A stretch of 40,537 nucleotides of DNA. Source: CAYYGL01 sp964471235 (GTDB lineage: Bacteria > Calditrichota > Calditrichia > RBG-13-44-9 > J075). The first letter of the stretch is position 1. Each line of letters begins with the position of its first letter. A program made the position numbers and the translations under genes. The notes beneath the pieces are model-generated. The model worked only from the letters and a program-made list of their open reading frames with translations, was not told the origin of the DNA and made no database searches. Of the stretch, positions 22,093 to 29,941 are shown piece by piece. The DNA lies in assembly GCA_964471235.1 (NCBI GenBank), contig CAYYGL010000016.1, positions 1 through 40,537 of the forward strand, in the 5' to 3' direction.

Positions 22093-22431
22093 CTACAATG
22101 CCTCCTCTCCAATAGCGCCGGTACGGATTTTTACGGCCATTTCCACCGGCGTCACAAAAATCATCCCGTCTCCTTTCATGCCGGTGTAGGCGGTTTTGCG
22201 AATGGTTTCCACAATTTCATGCACCCGTTCATCGGAGCAAACCACCTCTATTTTGCCGACTTCCGAATATTTCTGTACACACTTAATGGAATATTTGGAC
22301 TGTTTCGGGTCGGCAAGAACTCCCACTCCCATCACATCGATCAGGGTGACACTGTTCACGCCAATCGCTTCTAATGCTTCTATCACTCTCTCCGCTTTTT
22401 GACAGCGAATGTATGCTTTAATTGCTTTCAT
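22093..22431 (-). CDS. PII-family protein of the metal-efflux-associated type
   Basis: 112 residues from ATG 22429-22431, with AAAGGAGGTGTAAG ahead of it. The core is recognisable: MKAIKAYIRCQKAERVIEAL, then GVNSVTLIDVMGVG, then KIEVVCSDERVHEIVETIRKTAYTGMKGDGMIFVTPVEMAVKIRTG. The TGxxGDGxIFV and IRTG segments bind ATP in classical PII. The T-loop (about 37-57) lacks the uridylylated Tyr and the usual RGAEY, and contains one Cys. PII proteins with this feature are known beside heavy-metal RND pumps (described as PII-NG). It lies 82 bases after cusA on the same strand, which supports control of or response to the efflux system instead of nitrogen metabolism. Confidence 0.88.
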   Translation of the reverse strand: MKAIKAYIRCQKAERVIEALEAIGVNSVTLIDVMGVGVLADPKQSKYSIKCVQKYSEVGKIEVVCSDERVHEIVETIRKTAYTGMKGDGMIFVTPVEMAVKIRTGAIGEEAL

Positions 22432-22513
22432 CTTACACCTCCTTTGCACTTCATCTGAGGTTGTTAAATTTACCGTTCCTTCTGGTTAACATTTCCTTCT
22501 TTCTCGCCGTTTG

Positions 22514-25500
22514 TTATGCTTCTCCGGTGTCTTTTGAGTTTTCGGCAAATTCTTGTGCCAATCGTTTCACTTCCCGACTCCGCCACAGGAAATAAATTGA
22601 AGGAATCACCAGCAGGGTTAGAATGGTAGATGTCACCATGCCGCCGACCATGGGGGCGGCAATGCGTTTCATCACCTGGGAACCGGTACCACTCCCCCAC
22701 AAAATGGGCAACAACCCCACAATGATGGCCGTTACGGTCATAAAGATGGGGCGAATCCGCATGGCAGTTCCTTTAAAGATTGCCGCTTTTAGATCTGCCA
22801 CACTCCTCATTTGGGCATTCATCAACTTTTCTTTATAAGCCTGATCCAGGTAGGTGAGCATAATCACGCCTATTTCAGCCGATACCCCAGCGAGGGCAAT
22901 AAATCCAACCCCAACTGCCACACTGAAATTGTAATGGAGCAGATACAGAAACCAGATCCCCCCCACCAGGGAGAAGGGTAAGGAGAGCATGACAATCAAA
23001 CTTTCCTGAATATTTTTAAAATTAAAGTAAAGCAGAAGAAAGATGATCAACAATGTAATGGGAACGACGATTCGCAACCGTTGCTGGGCGCGTTGCATGT
23101 ATTCATACTGCCCGCTCCAGACGATGCTGTATCCTTCCGGGAAATCGATTTGTTCTTCCACCACTTTTTGGGCGTTTTTCACATAAGTTCCCACATCAAT
23201 TCCGCGCAGGTCCACATACAGCCAGGCGGTTTTCCGGGCATTTTCGCTTTTAATTACCGGGGGTCCTTTGTGGATGCGGATGTCCGCCACGTAATTCAAT
23301 GGGATTTGCGCACCGGTCGGGGTCGGTATCAACACCCGTCCCAGGTCCGTCAGGTTGTCCCGCAGTTCCCGGCTATAACGAACATTCACCGGGTAACGCT
23401 CTAACCCTTCCACTGTATAAGTAACGTTCATTCCCCCTACCGCAGACATAATCACATCCTGCACATCCCCCACCGTTAACCCGTATCGGGCCGCTTCTTC
23501 TCGTTTAATATCGTAATCCAGGTAATTGCCGCCCACAGTCTTATCCGGAAAGACGCTAAGCGTTCCCGGTACTTCCCGAACTACCGCGGCAATCCGCTGC
23601 CCCAAATCGGAAAGCACCTGCAAATCCGGTCCCATCAGTTTGATGCCCACCGGCGTTTTAATACCGGTAGAAAGCATATCGATGCGGGTTTTGATGGGCA
23701 TGGTCCAGGCATTGGTCAAACCGGGGAATTTGATGGCGGCATCCATTTCCTGAACCAACTTTTCAATCGTCATGCCCGGTCGCCATTCTTCTTTCGGCTT
23801 TAACATAATGGTGGTTTCAAGCATGGAAAGCGGTGCCGGGTCGGTAGCGGTTTCCGCCCGCCCGATTTTACCGAACACATGATGCACCTCGGGAAAACTT
23901 TTGATAATCTTATCCGTTTGCTGTAACAACTCCTTTGCTTTGGTGATGCTTAGCCCGGGATCGGTCGTCGGCATGTAGAGCAGATCACCTTCATTTAAAG
24001 GCGGCATAAACTCCGAACCGATATGTTCCACCGGGAAAATGGAGACCAGCAGGATAATCAATGCCCCGATGATGGTTGCCCACTTAAACCGCAGCACAAA
24101 ATGAATCACCGGACGGTAAATTCGGATTAGAAAGCGGTTTATCGGATTTTTCTCTTCCGGCATTATTTTACCCCGGATAAAAAATCCCATCAACACAGGG
24201 ACAATGGTAATCGCCAATAGTGCGGCGGCTGCCATGGAATATGTTTTGGTAAATGCTAAGGGTTTAAACAACCGGCCTTCTTGCGCCTCCAGGGTAAAGA
24301 CCGGCAGGAAGGAGAGGGTAATGATCAATAGGGAATAAAAAAGCGCCGGTCCCACTTCCTTGGAAGAATCGATGATAATCTGCCAGTGGTCTTTTTTGCC
24401 TCCGTCCCGCTCGATATGTTTATGGGCATTCTCAATCATTACAATTGCCGCATCAATCATCGCGCCGATGGCAATTGCGATGCCTCCCAATGACATGATA
24501 TTGGCATTCAACCCCTGGTAATACATCACCAGGAATGCCATCAGAATCCCCATAGGCAGGGTAAAGATGGCGACAAAAGCGCTGCGAAAATGGAGCAGAA
24601 AAATAATGGTCACCAATGCCACCACAAGGCTCTCTTCCAACAGCTTTTCTTTCAGGTTGTCGATGGCACGTTCGATTAGCCCGGAACGGTCATAAGCCGT
24701 CTGGATGGTAACTCCTTCCGGCAGTCCCTTTTTCAGTTCCTCCAGCTTTGCTTTTACCAGATGAATGGTTTTCAGGGCGTTTTCCCCGTAACGCATCACA
24801 ATAACACCGCCCACGGTTTCGCCTTCCCCGTTCCAATCTGCCAGCCCCCGGCGCAGTTCCGGTCCCAGGTGCACATTGGCAATGTTTTTAATCAGGATCG
24901 GGGTGCCGTTCTCATCTACGCCAACCGGAATATTTTCCACATCTTCGATAGATTTGATATATCCCAGCCCGCGTACCATAAACTCAGTTTCACCCATCTC
25001 CACCAGACGACCACCAACATCATTGTTGCTCCGTTTCAGCGCCATGCGCACTTTGGAGATCGGGATGTTATATGCCAGCAATTTATTGGGGTCAACTTCC
25101 ACCTGGTATTGCTTGACAAACCCGCCAATGCTGGCGACTTCCGCCACACCGGGCACGCTCATCAATTCATAGCGCAGGAACCAATCCTGGATGGAGCGAA
25201 GCTGCTGTAAATCGTATTTGTCCCCGCCGTCAAGGGTATACTCGTAAACCCAGCCCACGCCGGTGGCATCAGGACCCAGGGTGGGCGTGACACCCGCCGG
25301 CAGGCGATTTGCCACATAGTTCAGGTACTCCAGCACCCGGCTACGCGCCCAGTAGAGGTCGGTGCCATCCTCGAAGATGATATACACAAAGGAAAGACCG
25401 AAAAAGGAGTATCCTCGCACCACCTTGGCATAGGGCACTGCCAGCATCGCGGTGGTAAGCGGATAGGTAACCTGGTCTTCTACCACCTGGGGCGCCTGCC

Positions 25501-25663
25501 CGGGATATTCGGTAAAAATGATCACCTGCACATCGCTGAGATCCGGTATGGCATCCACCGCAGTGTTCAGCATGGTGTATAATCCACCCAGTCCGATGAT
25601 AACCGTGAAGATGATGATCAACAAACGATTGTTAACCGATTTTTCAATAATTTTTTCTATCAT
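22514..25663 (-). CDS. cusA: CusA-type heavy-metal RND efflux pump
   Basis: 1049 residues, typical of the HME-RND family. The start is ATG 25661-25663 behind GGAGAAGAATC. Twelve membrane helices are visible in two halves. The proton-relay Asp lies in GAMIDAAIVMIENAHK (D404), the form found in copper/silver members. The periplasmic segment RIDMLSTGIKTPVGIK is likewise CusA-like and contains the Met of the copper path. The pump drives Cu(I)/Ag(I) from the periplasm across the outer membrane with CusB and CusC. It follows cusB by 105 bases on the same strand and is followed by the PII gene. Confidence 0.96.
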   Translation of the reverse strand: MIEKIIEKSVNNRLLIIIFTVIIGLGGLYTMLNTAVDAIPDLSDVQVIIFTEYPGQAPQVVEDQVTYPLTTAMLAVPYAKVVRGYSFFGLSFVYIIFEDGTDLYWARSRVLEYLNYVANRLPAGVTPTLGPDATGVGWVYEYTLDGGDKYDLQQLRSIQDWFLRYELMSVPGVAEVASIGGFVKQYQVEVDPNKLLAYNIPISKVRMALKRSNNDVGGRLVEMGETEFMVRGLGYIKSIEDVENIPVGVDENGTPILIKNIANVHLGPELRRGLADWNGEGETVGGVIVMRYGENALKTIHLVKAKLEELKKGLPEGVTIQTAYDRSGLIERAIDNLKEKLLEESLVVALVTIIFLLHFRSAFVAIFTLPMGILMAFLVMYYQGLNANIMSLGGIAIAIGAMIDAAIVMIENAHKHIERDGGKKDHWQIIIDSSKEVGPALFYSLLIITLSFLPVFTLEAQEGRLFKPLAFTKTYSMAAAALLAITIVPVLMGFFIRGKIMPEEKNPINRFLIRIYRPVIHFVLRFKWATIIGALIILLVSIFPVEHIGSEFMPPLNEGDLLYMPTTDPGLSITKAKELLQQTDKIIKSFPEVHHVFGKIGRAETATDPAPLSMLETTIMLKPKEEWRPGMTIEKLVQEMDAAIKFPGLTNAWTMPIKTRIDMLSTGIKTPVGIKLMGPDLQVLSDLGQRIAAVVREVPGTLSVFPDKTVGGNYLDYDIKREEAARYGLTVGDVQDVIMSAVGGMNVTYTVEGLERYPVNVRYSRELRDNLTDLGRVLIPTPTGAQIPLNYVADIRIHKGPPVIKSENARKTAWLYVDLRGIDVGTYVKNAQKVVEEQIDFPEGYSIVWSGQYEYMQRAQQRLRIVVPITLLIIFLLLYFNFKNIQESLIVMLSLPFSLVGGIWFLYLLHYNFSVAVGVGFIALAGVSAEIGVIMLTYLDQAYKEKLMNAQMRSVADLKAAIFKGTAMRIRPIFMTVTAIIVGLLPILWGSGTGSQVMKRIAAPMVGGMVTSTILTLLVIPSIYFLWRSREVKRLAQEFAENSKDTGEA

Positions 25664-25768
25664 GATTCTTCTCCGAAACCATTATCGATTCTCTATCTTT
25701 TATTTCGGGTACGGAAATACGCTTGCAATATTCCCACGATTTCTCAATTACCGTTCCTTCCATGACAC

Positions 25769-27181
25769 CTACATCTTCATGTCCATACTCTTGTCTTTCG
25801 AAGAGTTCTGCGGATGCTGCTCCGGTTTCCGGTTCCGTTGTTTTTCTTCCAGCATTTTCTCGATGGCTTCCTGCAAGCGGCTTTCGCTATCTAACAGGAA
25901 TTGGGCAGAGATTACCACCCGTTCGCCTTCCAGCAGACCGGAAAGCACCCGGGTGTAGCGGTTCCCCGGACCGCCTTCTTCACCGATGCGGATTTCGCGC
26001 GGCTCAAATTTCCCCGGTTCCCGAACCACAAAAACAATATTGCGCTCACCGGAACGAATCACCGCTTCCGAGGGAATGACCAGGGTGTTGGGAATGGATT
26101 TGGTATGCAGTCGAATGTTGACATACATCCCCGGTTTTAGTTCTAAATTGGGGTTTTTAAACTCCAGGCGCACATGCACATCCCTTGCTTTTTCCCGCAG
26201 GTAGGGATACACGTAAGAAACCACACCTTCATATATCTTACCGGGCACATAGGAGAGCTCCATCTCCGCCTTTTGCCCGGCTTCCACCCAGGGCACTTCG
26301 TAGTCGTAAATGCTGGCATGCACCCACACCGTGGAGAGGTCGGCGATTTCAAACAGATTTTCGCCTTCCTTCACATGGGCGCCATCTACCACATTGCGTT
26401 TAACAACCATTCCGGTGGCAGGCGCCCGAAGCAGCACCGTCTTTTTCACCTCTCCGGTTTTTTCCAGTCGTTCAATTTCCTCCGGTGGAATGTCCCAATA
26501 GAGCAATCGTTTACGGGCGGATTTCAAAAGCGACTCTCCACCTTTCCGAATTGTTTCAAAATTGCTTTTGCTCACCATGCGCTGGGTGTTTAGCGCTAAC
26601 AGGTATTCCTCCTGGGTTGTCACCAATTCTGGAGAATAAATTTCCAGGAGCGGTTGCCCTTTCCGCACCATTTCCCCGGTATAATTCACATACAGTTTTT
26701 CAATCCAACCGGAGATTTTGGTGGTGACTTCATACAGCTTATCTTCATTGTAATCGATTTTCCCCACCGTGCGGATCATGCGGGTAAAATCCATCCGCTG
26801 CACTTTTCCATAACGCACTCCCATGTTTTGCACCGTCACCGGGTCAATGGTAATGGTACCGCCGCTGCCCAGGCTGCTTTCACCTTCATAAACCGGGATC
26901 AAATCCATTCCCATTCGGGACTTGCCGGGATGGTCGTAGATTTCGGTGGGGTCCATGGGCGCTCGCCAATAGAGAATTTTCCGTTTGTTCTTTGACTTCG
27001 TTTCCCCTGCCGGTGCGGTCGGTTGTTGTTCAGTAGCCTGTTCGCTCTGCTTCTCCGCTACGGCAGACGCCGGTTCCGATTTTTTCTCCGAACCACAAGC
27101 GGTGAGGAAAAAAACTGCGATAAGAGCCAATACGCTTAACAGCGGTAAAACGGTTAACTTTTTACGGGTGTACAAAAACAT
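25769..27181 (-). CDS. cusB: CusB-type membrane fusion lipoprotein
   Basis: 470 residues. The leader ends FLTACGS (lipobox Cys29), so the protein is an inner-membrane-anchored lipoprotein. A heavy-metal-binding domain follows at about 69-98 (KILYWRAPMDPTEIYDHPGK, then MGMDLIPVYEG). Next come the barrel-sandwich and hairpin (YVNYTGEMVRKGQPLLEIYSPEL, then LLRAPATGMVVKRNVVDGAHVKEGENLFEIADLS), the beta-barrel, and a Met/Lys tail (KDKSMDMKM). It links CusA and the TolC-like channel and passes Cu(I) to the pump. Start ATG 27179-27181 follows AAGGAG. Between it and cusC lies an antisense antitoxin gene, so cusB is about 360 bases from the cusC stop. Confidence 0.93.
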   Translation of the reverse strand: MFLYTRKKLTVLPLLSVLALIAVFFLTACGSEKKSEPASAVAEKQSEQATEQQPTAPAGETKSKNKRKILYWRAPMDPTEIYDHPGKSRMGMDLIPVYEGESSLGSGGTITIDPVTVQNMGVRYGKVQRMDFTRMIRTVGKIDYNEDKLYEVTTKISGWIEKLYVNYTGEMVRKGQPLLEIYSPELVTTQEEYLLALNTQRMVSKSNFETIRKGGESLLKSARKRLLYWDIPPEEIERLEKTGEVKKTVLLRAPATGMVVKRNVVDGAHVKEGENLFEIADLSTVWVHASIYDYEVPWVEAGQKAEMELSYVPGKIYEGVVSYVYPYLREKARDVHVRLEFKNPNLELKPGMYVNIRLHTKSIPNTLVIPSEAVIRSGERNIVFVVREPGKFEPREIRIGEEGGPGNRYTRVLSGLLEGERVVISAQFLLDSESRLQEAIEKMLEEKQRNRKPEQHPQNSSKDKSMDMKM

Positions 27182-27279
27182 GTTGTATCTCCTTATGATA
27201 TCTCCAGGTATTGAATCTTTTGCTTTTCTTTAAAATTGCGTTTAACTTAGTCATGTAAGTAGCCCAGGAAAGCAGGTGT

Positions 27280-27510
27280 ATGATGCCCCAGGTAAATATT
27301 CACGAAGCCAAAACCCATTTGTCTGAATTGATTCGCAAGGTGCTCAGTGGTGAAGAAGTTGTCATCGCGAAAGGGGGCAAACCCCTGGTAAAATTGGTAC
27401 GGATTAACGAGAAAAAAACCGAACGCAAATTGGGCGCTGCCAAAGGGAAAGTCATCATCGCCCCCGATTTCGATACGGAACTGGAAGATTTCAGCGAATA
27501 CATGCCATAA
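27280..27510 (+). CDS. Phd/YefM-type antitoxin, orphan
   Basis: 76 residues on the plus strand: MMPQVNIHEAKTHLSELIRKVLSGEEVVIAKGGKPLVKLVRI is the classical N-terminal DNA-binding fold of type II antitoxins, which repress their own promoter. The C-terminal part (FDTELEDFSEYMP) resembles the toxin-binding tail of antitoxins paired with VapC-like PIN toxins. No toxin gene follows: the 28 bases after the stop lead into the convergent 3' end of cusC. It is therefore an orphan. It is the only convincing intact plus-strand gene in the window, placed between two genes of the Cus operon. The first two codons are both ATG; AGGAAAGCAGG lies upstream. Confidence 0.88.
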   Translation: MMPQVNIHEAKTHLSELIRKVLSGEEVVIAKGGKPLVKLVRINEKKTERKLGAAKGKVIIAPDFDTELEDFSEYMP

Positions 27511-27538
27511 TCTTTTTCATTTGTTATTGCCAAATCCA

Positions 27539-28822
27539 TTATTTCACCCCTGTTATTTCTATCCCCGTTGCGGCTTCCAAATCCGCCAGCGATTTGTAGT
27601 AGCCACTCAACACCCGGTAATAATCCAATTCAAAATTGAACAAATTGATCTGATTGGTAATTAAGGTCAGGAAATCCACTTTATCGGTTTGATAACCCGC
27701 CAGGGCGGATTGCAGCGATTGAGCCGCCTGGGGGATAATACCGGTCTGGAACAAATTGAGCAGGCGGGCATACTGCTGAATATCCTGCAAAGATTTGTCT
27801 AACACACCATACACCTGGTTCCGCACCTGTTGGTATTTTTGTTCTACCGATGAAAGGTTGAAGCGGGTTTCTTCTACCTGTTTGCGCTGTTTACGCCAGA
27901 AATAAAGCGGCACCTGAATATTCAGTTTGCCGGTAAAGAAATCCGCCCCAATGCCGCCATTTTTTAATCGGTCTCGTTGACTGTAACCCAGCGTGATGCT
28001 GAAGTCCGGCAGATAATTTTTCCGTGCCAGGCGCACCTGCTGCCGGTTTTGCCGGATGACCGACTGCCAGGCTTGCAACAGGGGGCGATGGCTGTCTGCC
28101 AAATGTTTCAGGGAATCCAGGGTGGCATTGTAAGGGACAAATCGTAACTGTGGAGACAATGGCACCGGGGAACCCACCGGGCGATTCAGCAGCACATTCA
28201 GCCGGGCTTCCAGGGCTTCCCGCTTCTGCCGAAGTTGAATGCGTTTATCTATCATTTTAGACAATTCCACCTGAGCACGTAGCACATCCTGTTGTAACCC
28301 GCTGCCCACACTGTAACGGGTCTCGGTAACCCGCACAAATTCCTTCAATGCCCGCATGGTTTTTTCCACTGTCACAATGGATTTGTCAATCAGGCATAAT
28401 TCATAAAAGGTGTATTTCACATTTTTAATCAATTGATTCCGCAGTTCCGCCACCTGTGCTTCCATTACCGCAGCATTTTCCCGGGCAATATTTTCCTTTA
28501 GCCCCAGTTTTCCGGGGAAGGGAAATTTCTGGGTGAACGCAATTTGTTTCCCGGTCATTGCCTCCTGGTCAAAGGCAAATGTGGTGATGGGCACATTCAG
28601 AAGGTTCAGGCTCACCACGGGGTCTGGTAATGCCCCGGCTTGTGGAATTCTTGCCAGAGATGCCTGCCAGCGTCGTTCCGCTGCCCGGAGGTCCGGATTG
28701 TTCTGAATGGCTTCCTTTATCAAAACATTCAAAACAAGCGCCGAATCCGAGGATTGGGCAAACAAACCCGGAACTCCTAACATCAGTATGGCAAAATAAA
28801 CAGCAAATCGCACTTTTCTCAT
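27539..28822 (-). CDS. cusC: TolC/CusC-type outer-membrane efflux protein
   Basis: 427 residues with a signal peptide (about 1-22, ending LFAQ) and two repeated outer-membrane efflux modules: LIKEAIQNNPDLRAAERRWQASLARIPQAGALPDPVVSL, LRAQVELSKMIDKRIQLRQKREALEARLNVLLNRP, then the second repeat ending in the LAGYQTDKVDFLTLITNQINLFNFELDYYR helix. This is the trimeric channel for the CusBA pump. There is no lipobox Cys, unlike E. coli CusC. Start ATG 28820-28822 follows AAAGGATTTGGGGA. It is the second gene after the sigma-54 promoter at 29373. Confidence 0.93.
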   Translation of the reverse strand: MRKVRFAVYFAILMLGVPGLFAQSSDSALVLNVLIKEAIQNNPDLRAAERRWQASLARIPQAGALPDPVVSLNLLNVPITTFAFDQEAMTGKQIAFTQKFPFPGKLGLKENIARENAAVMEAQVAELRNQLIKNVKYTFYELCLIDKSIVTVEKTMRALKEFVRVTETRYSVGSGLQQDVLRAQVELSKMIDKRIQLRQKREALEARLNVLLNRPVGSPVPLSPQLRFVPYNATLDSLKHLADSHRPLLQAWQSVIRQNRQQVRLARKNYLPDFSITLGYSQRDRLKNGGIGADFFTGKLNIQVPLYFWRKQRKQVEETRFNLSSVEQKYQQVRNQVYGVLDKSLQDIQQYARLLNLFQTGIIPQAAQSLQSALAGYQTDKVDFLTLITNQINLFNFELDYYRVLSGYYKSLADLEAATGIEITGVK

Positions 28823-28954
28823 TCCCCAAATCCTTTCTATTTATTTCCGGTTCTATAATTTTTTTCCTTCTTCCGGCAAAACCCGAGTTTCTTCAACATT
28901 GAAAAAACGGTTGCGAAATCGATACCCCTTCCCTGCGTTTCCTGTGAAGACAGC

Positions 28955-29323
28955 TTAATTCGCATTAAGAATTTTCCCCTGACGTTTCCATTGGAAAAAA
29001 CGATAAAAACTGAAGCCTACCAACAACAAGCTCGCCCACCACAACAGTCCGAAGGAAAACACATAATGCCTTGTTAACGTGTCATGATCCAATCGCTCTG
29101 AGGATGTGTCTCCCGGTTCCTCAAGATTATTGTCATTCGCGCGTTTGTTAAAGATAGAGGAAGGAACCGACCCAATCGCCTCCTTTTGGGAATGACGATG
29201 AATGAAGCGATGATAAAGACAGGTATATTGATTGTGGATATTTACCGGGAAGAAAAGCACTGTTCCGGCAATGCCGAATCCCAGGAAAAACAGAATCCAA
29301 AATTTATGTTTGATGTTTACCAC
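28955..29323 (-). CDS. Small two-helix membrane protein, first gene of the Cus operon
   Basis: 122 residues from GTG 29321-29323, chosen for the AAAGGTGATAATAC ribosome site. Hydrophobic helices at about 9-27 and 89-107 flank a polar loop with several His residues (YHRFIHRHSQ and LDHDTLTRHYVF). No family is recognised. It lies 50 bases from the -12 element of the sigma-54 promoter and 132 bases before cusC, so it is expressed first in the efflux operon. A sensor, scaffold or metal-binding role is conceivable, but nothing specific can be shown. Confidence 0.65.
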   Translation of the reverse strand: MVNIKHKFWILFFLGFGIAGTVLFFPVNIHNQYTCLYHRFIHRHSQKEAIGSVPSSIFNKRANDNNLEEPGDTSSERLDHDTLTRHYVFSFGLLWWASLLLVGFSFYRFFQWKRQGKILNAN

Positions 29324-29372
29324 GTATTATCACCTTTCCGTACAGTTATTTTTATTTCCGGCATTATCTAAG

Positions 29373-29389
29373 GTCAAATTCAATGCCAG
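29373..29389 (-). promoter_or_regulatory. Sigma-54 promoter of the Cus operon
   Basis: The minus strand reads CTGGCATTGAATTTGAC: TGGCA at 29384-29388 and TTGAC at 29373-29377 with correct spacing. The -24 element has T for C at its last base and the -12 is TTGA. It lies 50 bases before the first gene and downstream of a paired palindrome. Confidence 0.7.
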
Positions 29390-29509
29390 GCTCTGTACAG
29401 GATGTAATCCGCACAAAAGTTATCCGTCGTAATTATCAGGAAACAAAGGGATTAAGGGTATATTTAAGGTGATTTCGAGAGAAAGACAATGTCAGGTAAA
29501 CAATTGGAA

Positions 29510-29548
29510 TGTAGAATAATCAACAACCGAACAGTAGAATATTCTACT
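29510..29548. promoter_or_regulatory. Paired upstream activator sites, Cus promoter
   Basis: AGTAGAATATTCTACT (29533-29548) is a perfect palindrome and TGTAGAATAATCAACA (29510-29525) keeps the left half. They are 23 bases apart, centred about 131 and 154 bases upstream of the -24 element. Confidence 0.7.
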
Positions 29549-29572
29549 ATGATAAGCGGGGAAAGGAGGAGG

Positions 29573-29608
29573 AAAAAAAAGCAGGCAAAATTATTTTGCC
29601 TGCTTTTT
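29573..29608. terminator. Bidirectional rho-independent terminator
   Basis: GCAGGCAAAA (29581-29590) pairs perfectly with TTTTGCCTGC (29594-29603) with a three-base loop. Eight A precede and five T follow, so it terminates in both directions. It ends the cytochrome/porin operon, 24 bases past the stop at 29632, and insulates the Cus promoter region. Confidence 0.9.
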
Positions 29609-29631
29609 GGGAGGTGTCATTACTGAACATG

Positions 29632-29922
29632 TTAATTTGCGCTTTTCATGAACTCCACAATTTTTCTGGCTTCATCCGCTGTCAGGTTGGCACGAGTGCG
29701 CATGTGAAGGACCGCCACATCCCACTGGGCATCGGTTAACGCTTTGGGGGAACGAATATTGTGGCAATGACCGCAATTTTCGCCCCATAATTGAGCGCCG
29801 GGTCTCTGGGTAATCGGCGTCGTAGAAGCGCAACTCACCATGAAAATGAACAATGATGCTACAATCGCTGCCAGAAAAAATTTACCCTGATGTTTCTTTA
29901 TGCTATCAAGTATCGTTTTCAT
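29632..29922 (-). CDS. Monohaem cytochrome c lipoprotein
   Basis: 96 residues from ATG 29920-29922 with AAGGAGAAATGTG ahead. The leader has a basic N-terminus (KTILDSIKKHQGK), a hydrophobic segment and VSCAS, suggesting a lipid-modified Cys at about 31. One haem site, CGHCH (LWGENCGHCHNIRSPKAL), lies at about 50; the distal ligand is probably the Met of HMRTRANLTADEARKIVEFMKSA. It is a small class I-like cytochrome c for periplasmic electron transfer. It is the last gene of the cytochrome c-porin-cytochrome c operon and ends at a strong terminator. Confidence 0.85.
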   Translation of the reverse strand: MKTILDSIKKHQGKFFLAAIVASLFIFMVSCASTTPITQRPGAQLWGENCGHCHNIRSPKALTDAQWDVAVLHMRTRANLTADEARKIVEFMKSAN

Positions 29923-29941
29923 CACATTTCTCCTTATCGAT

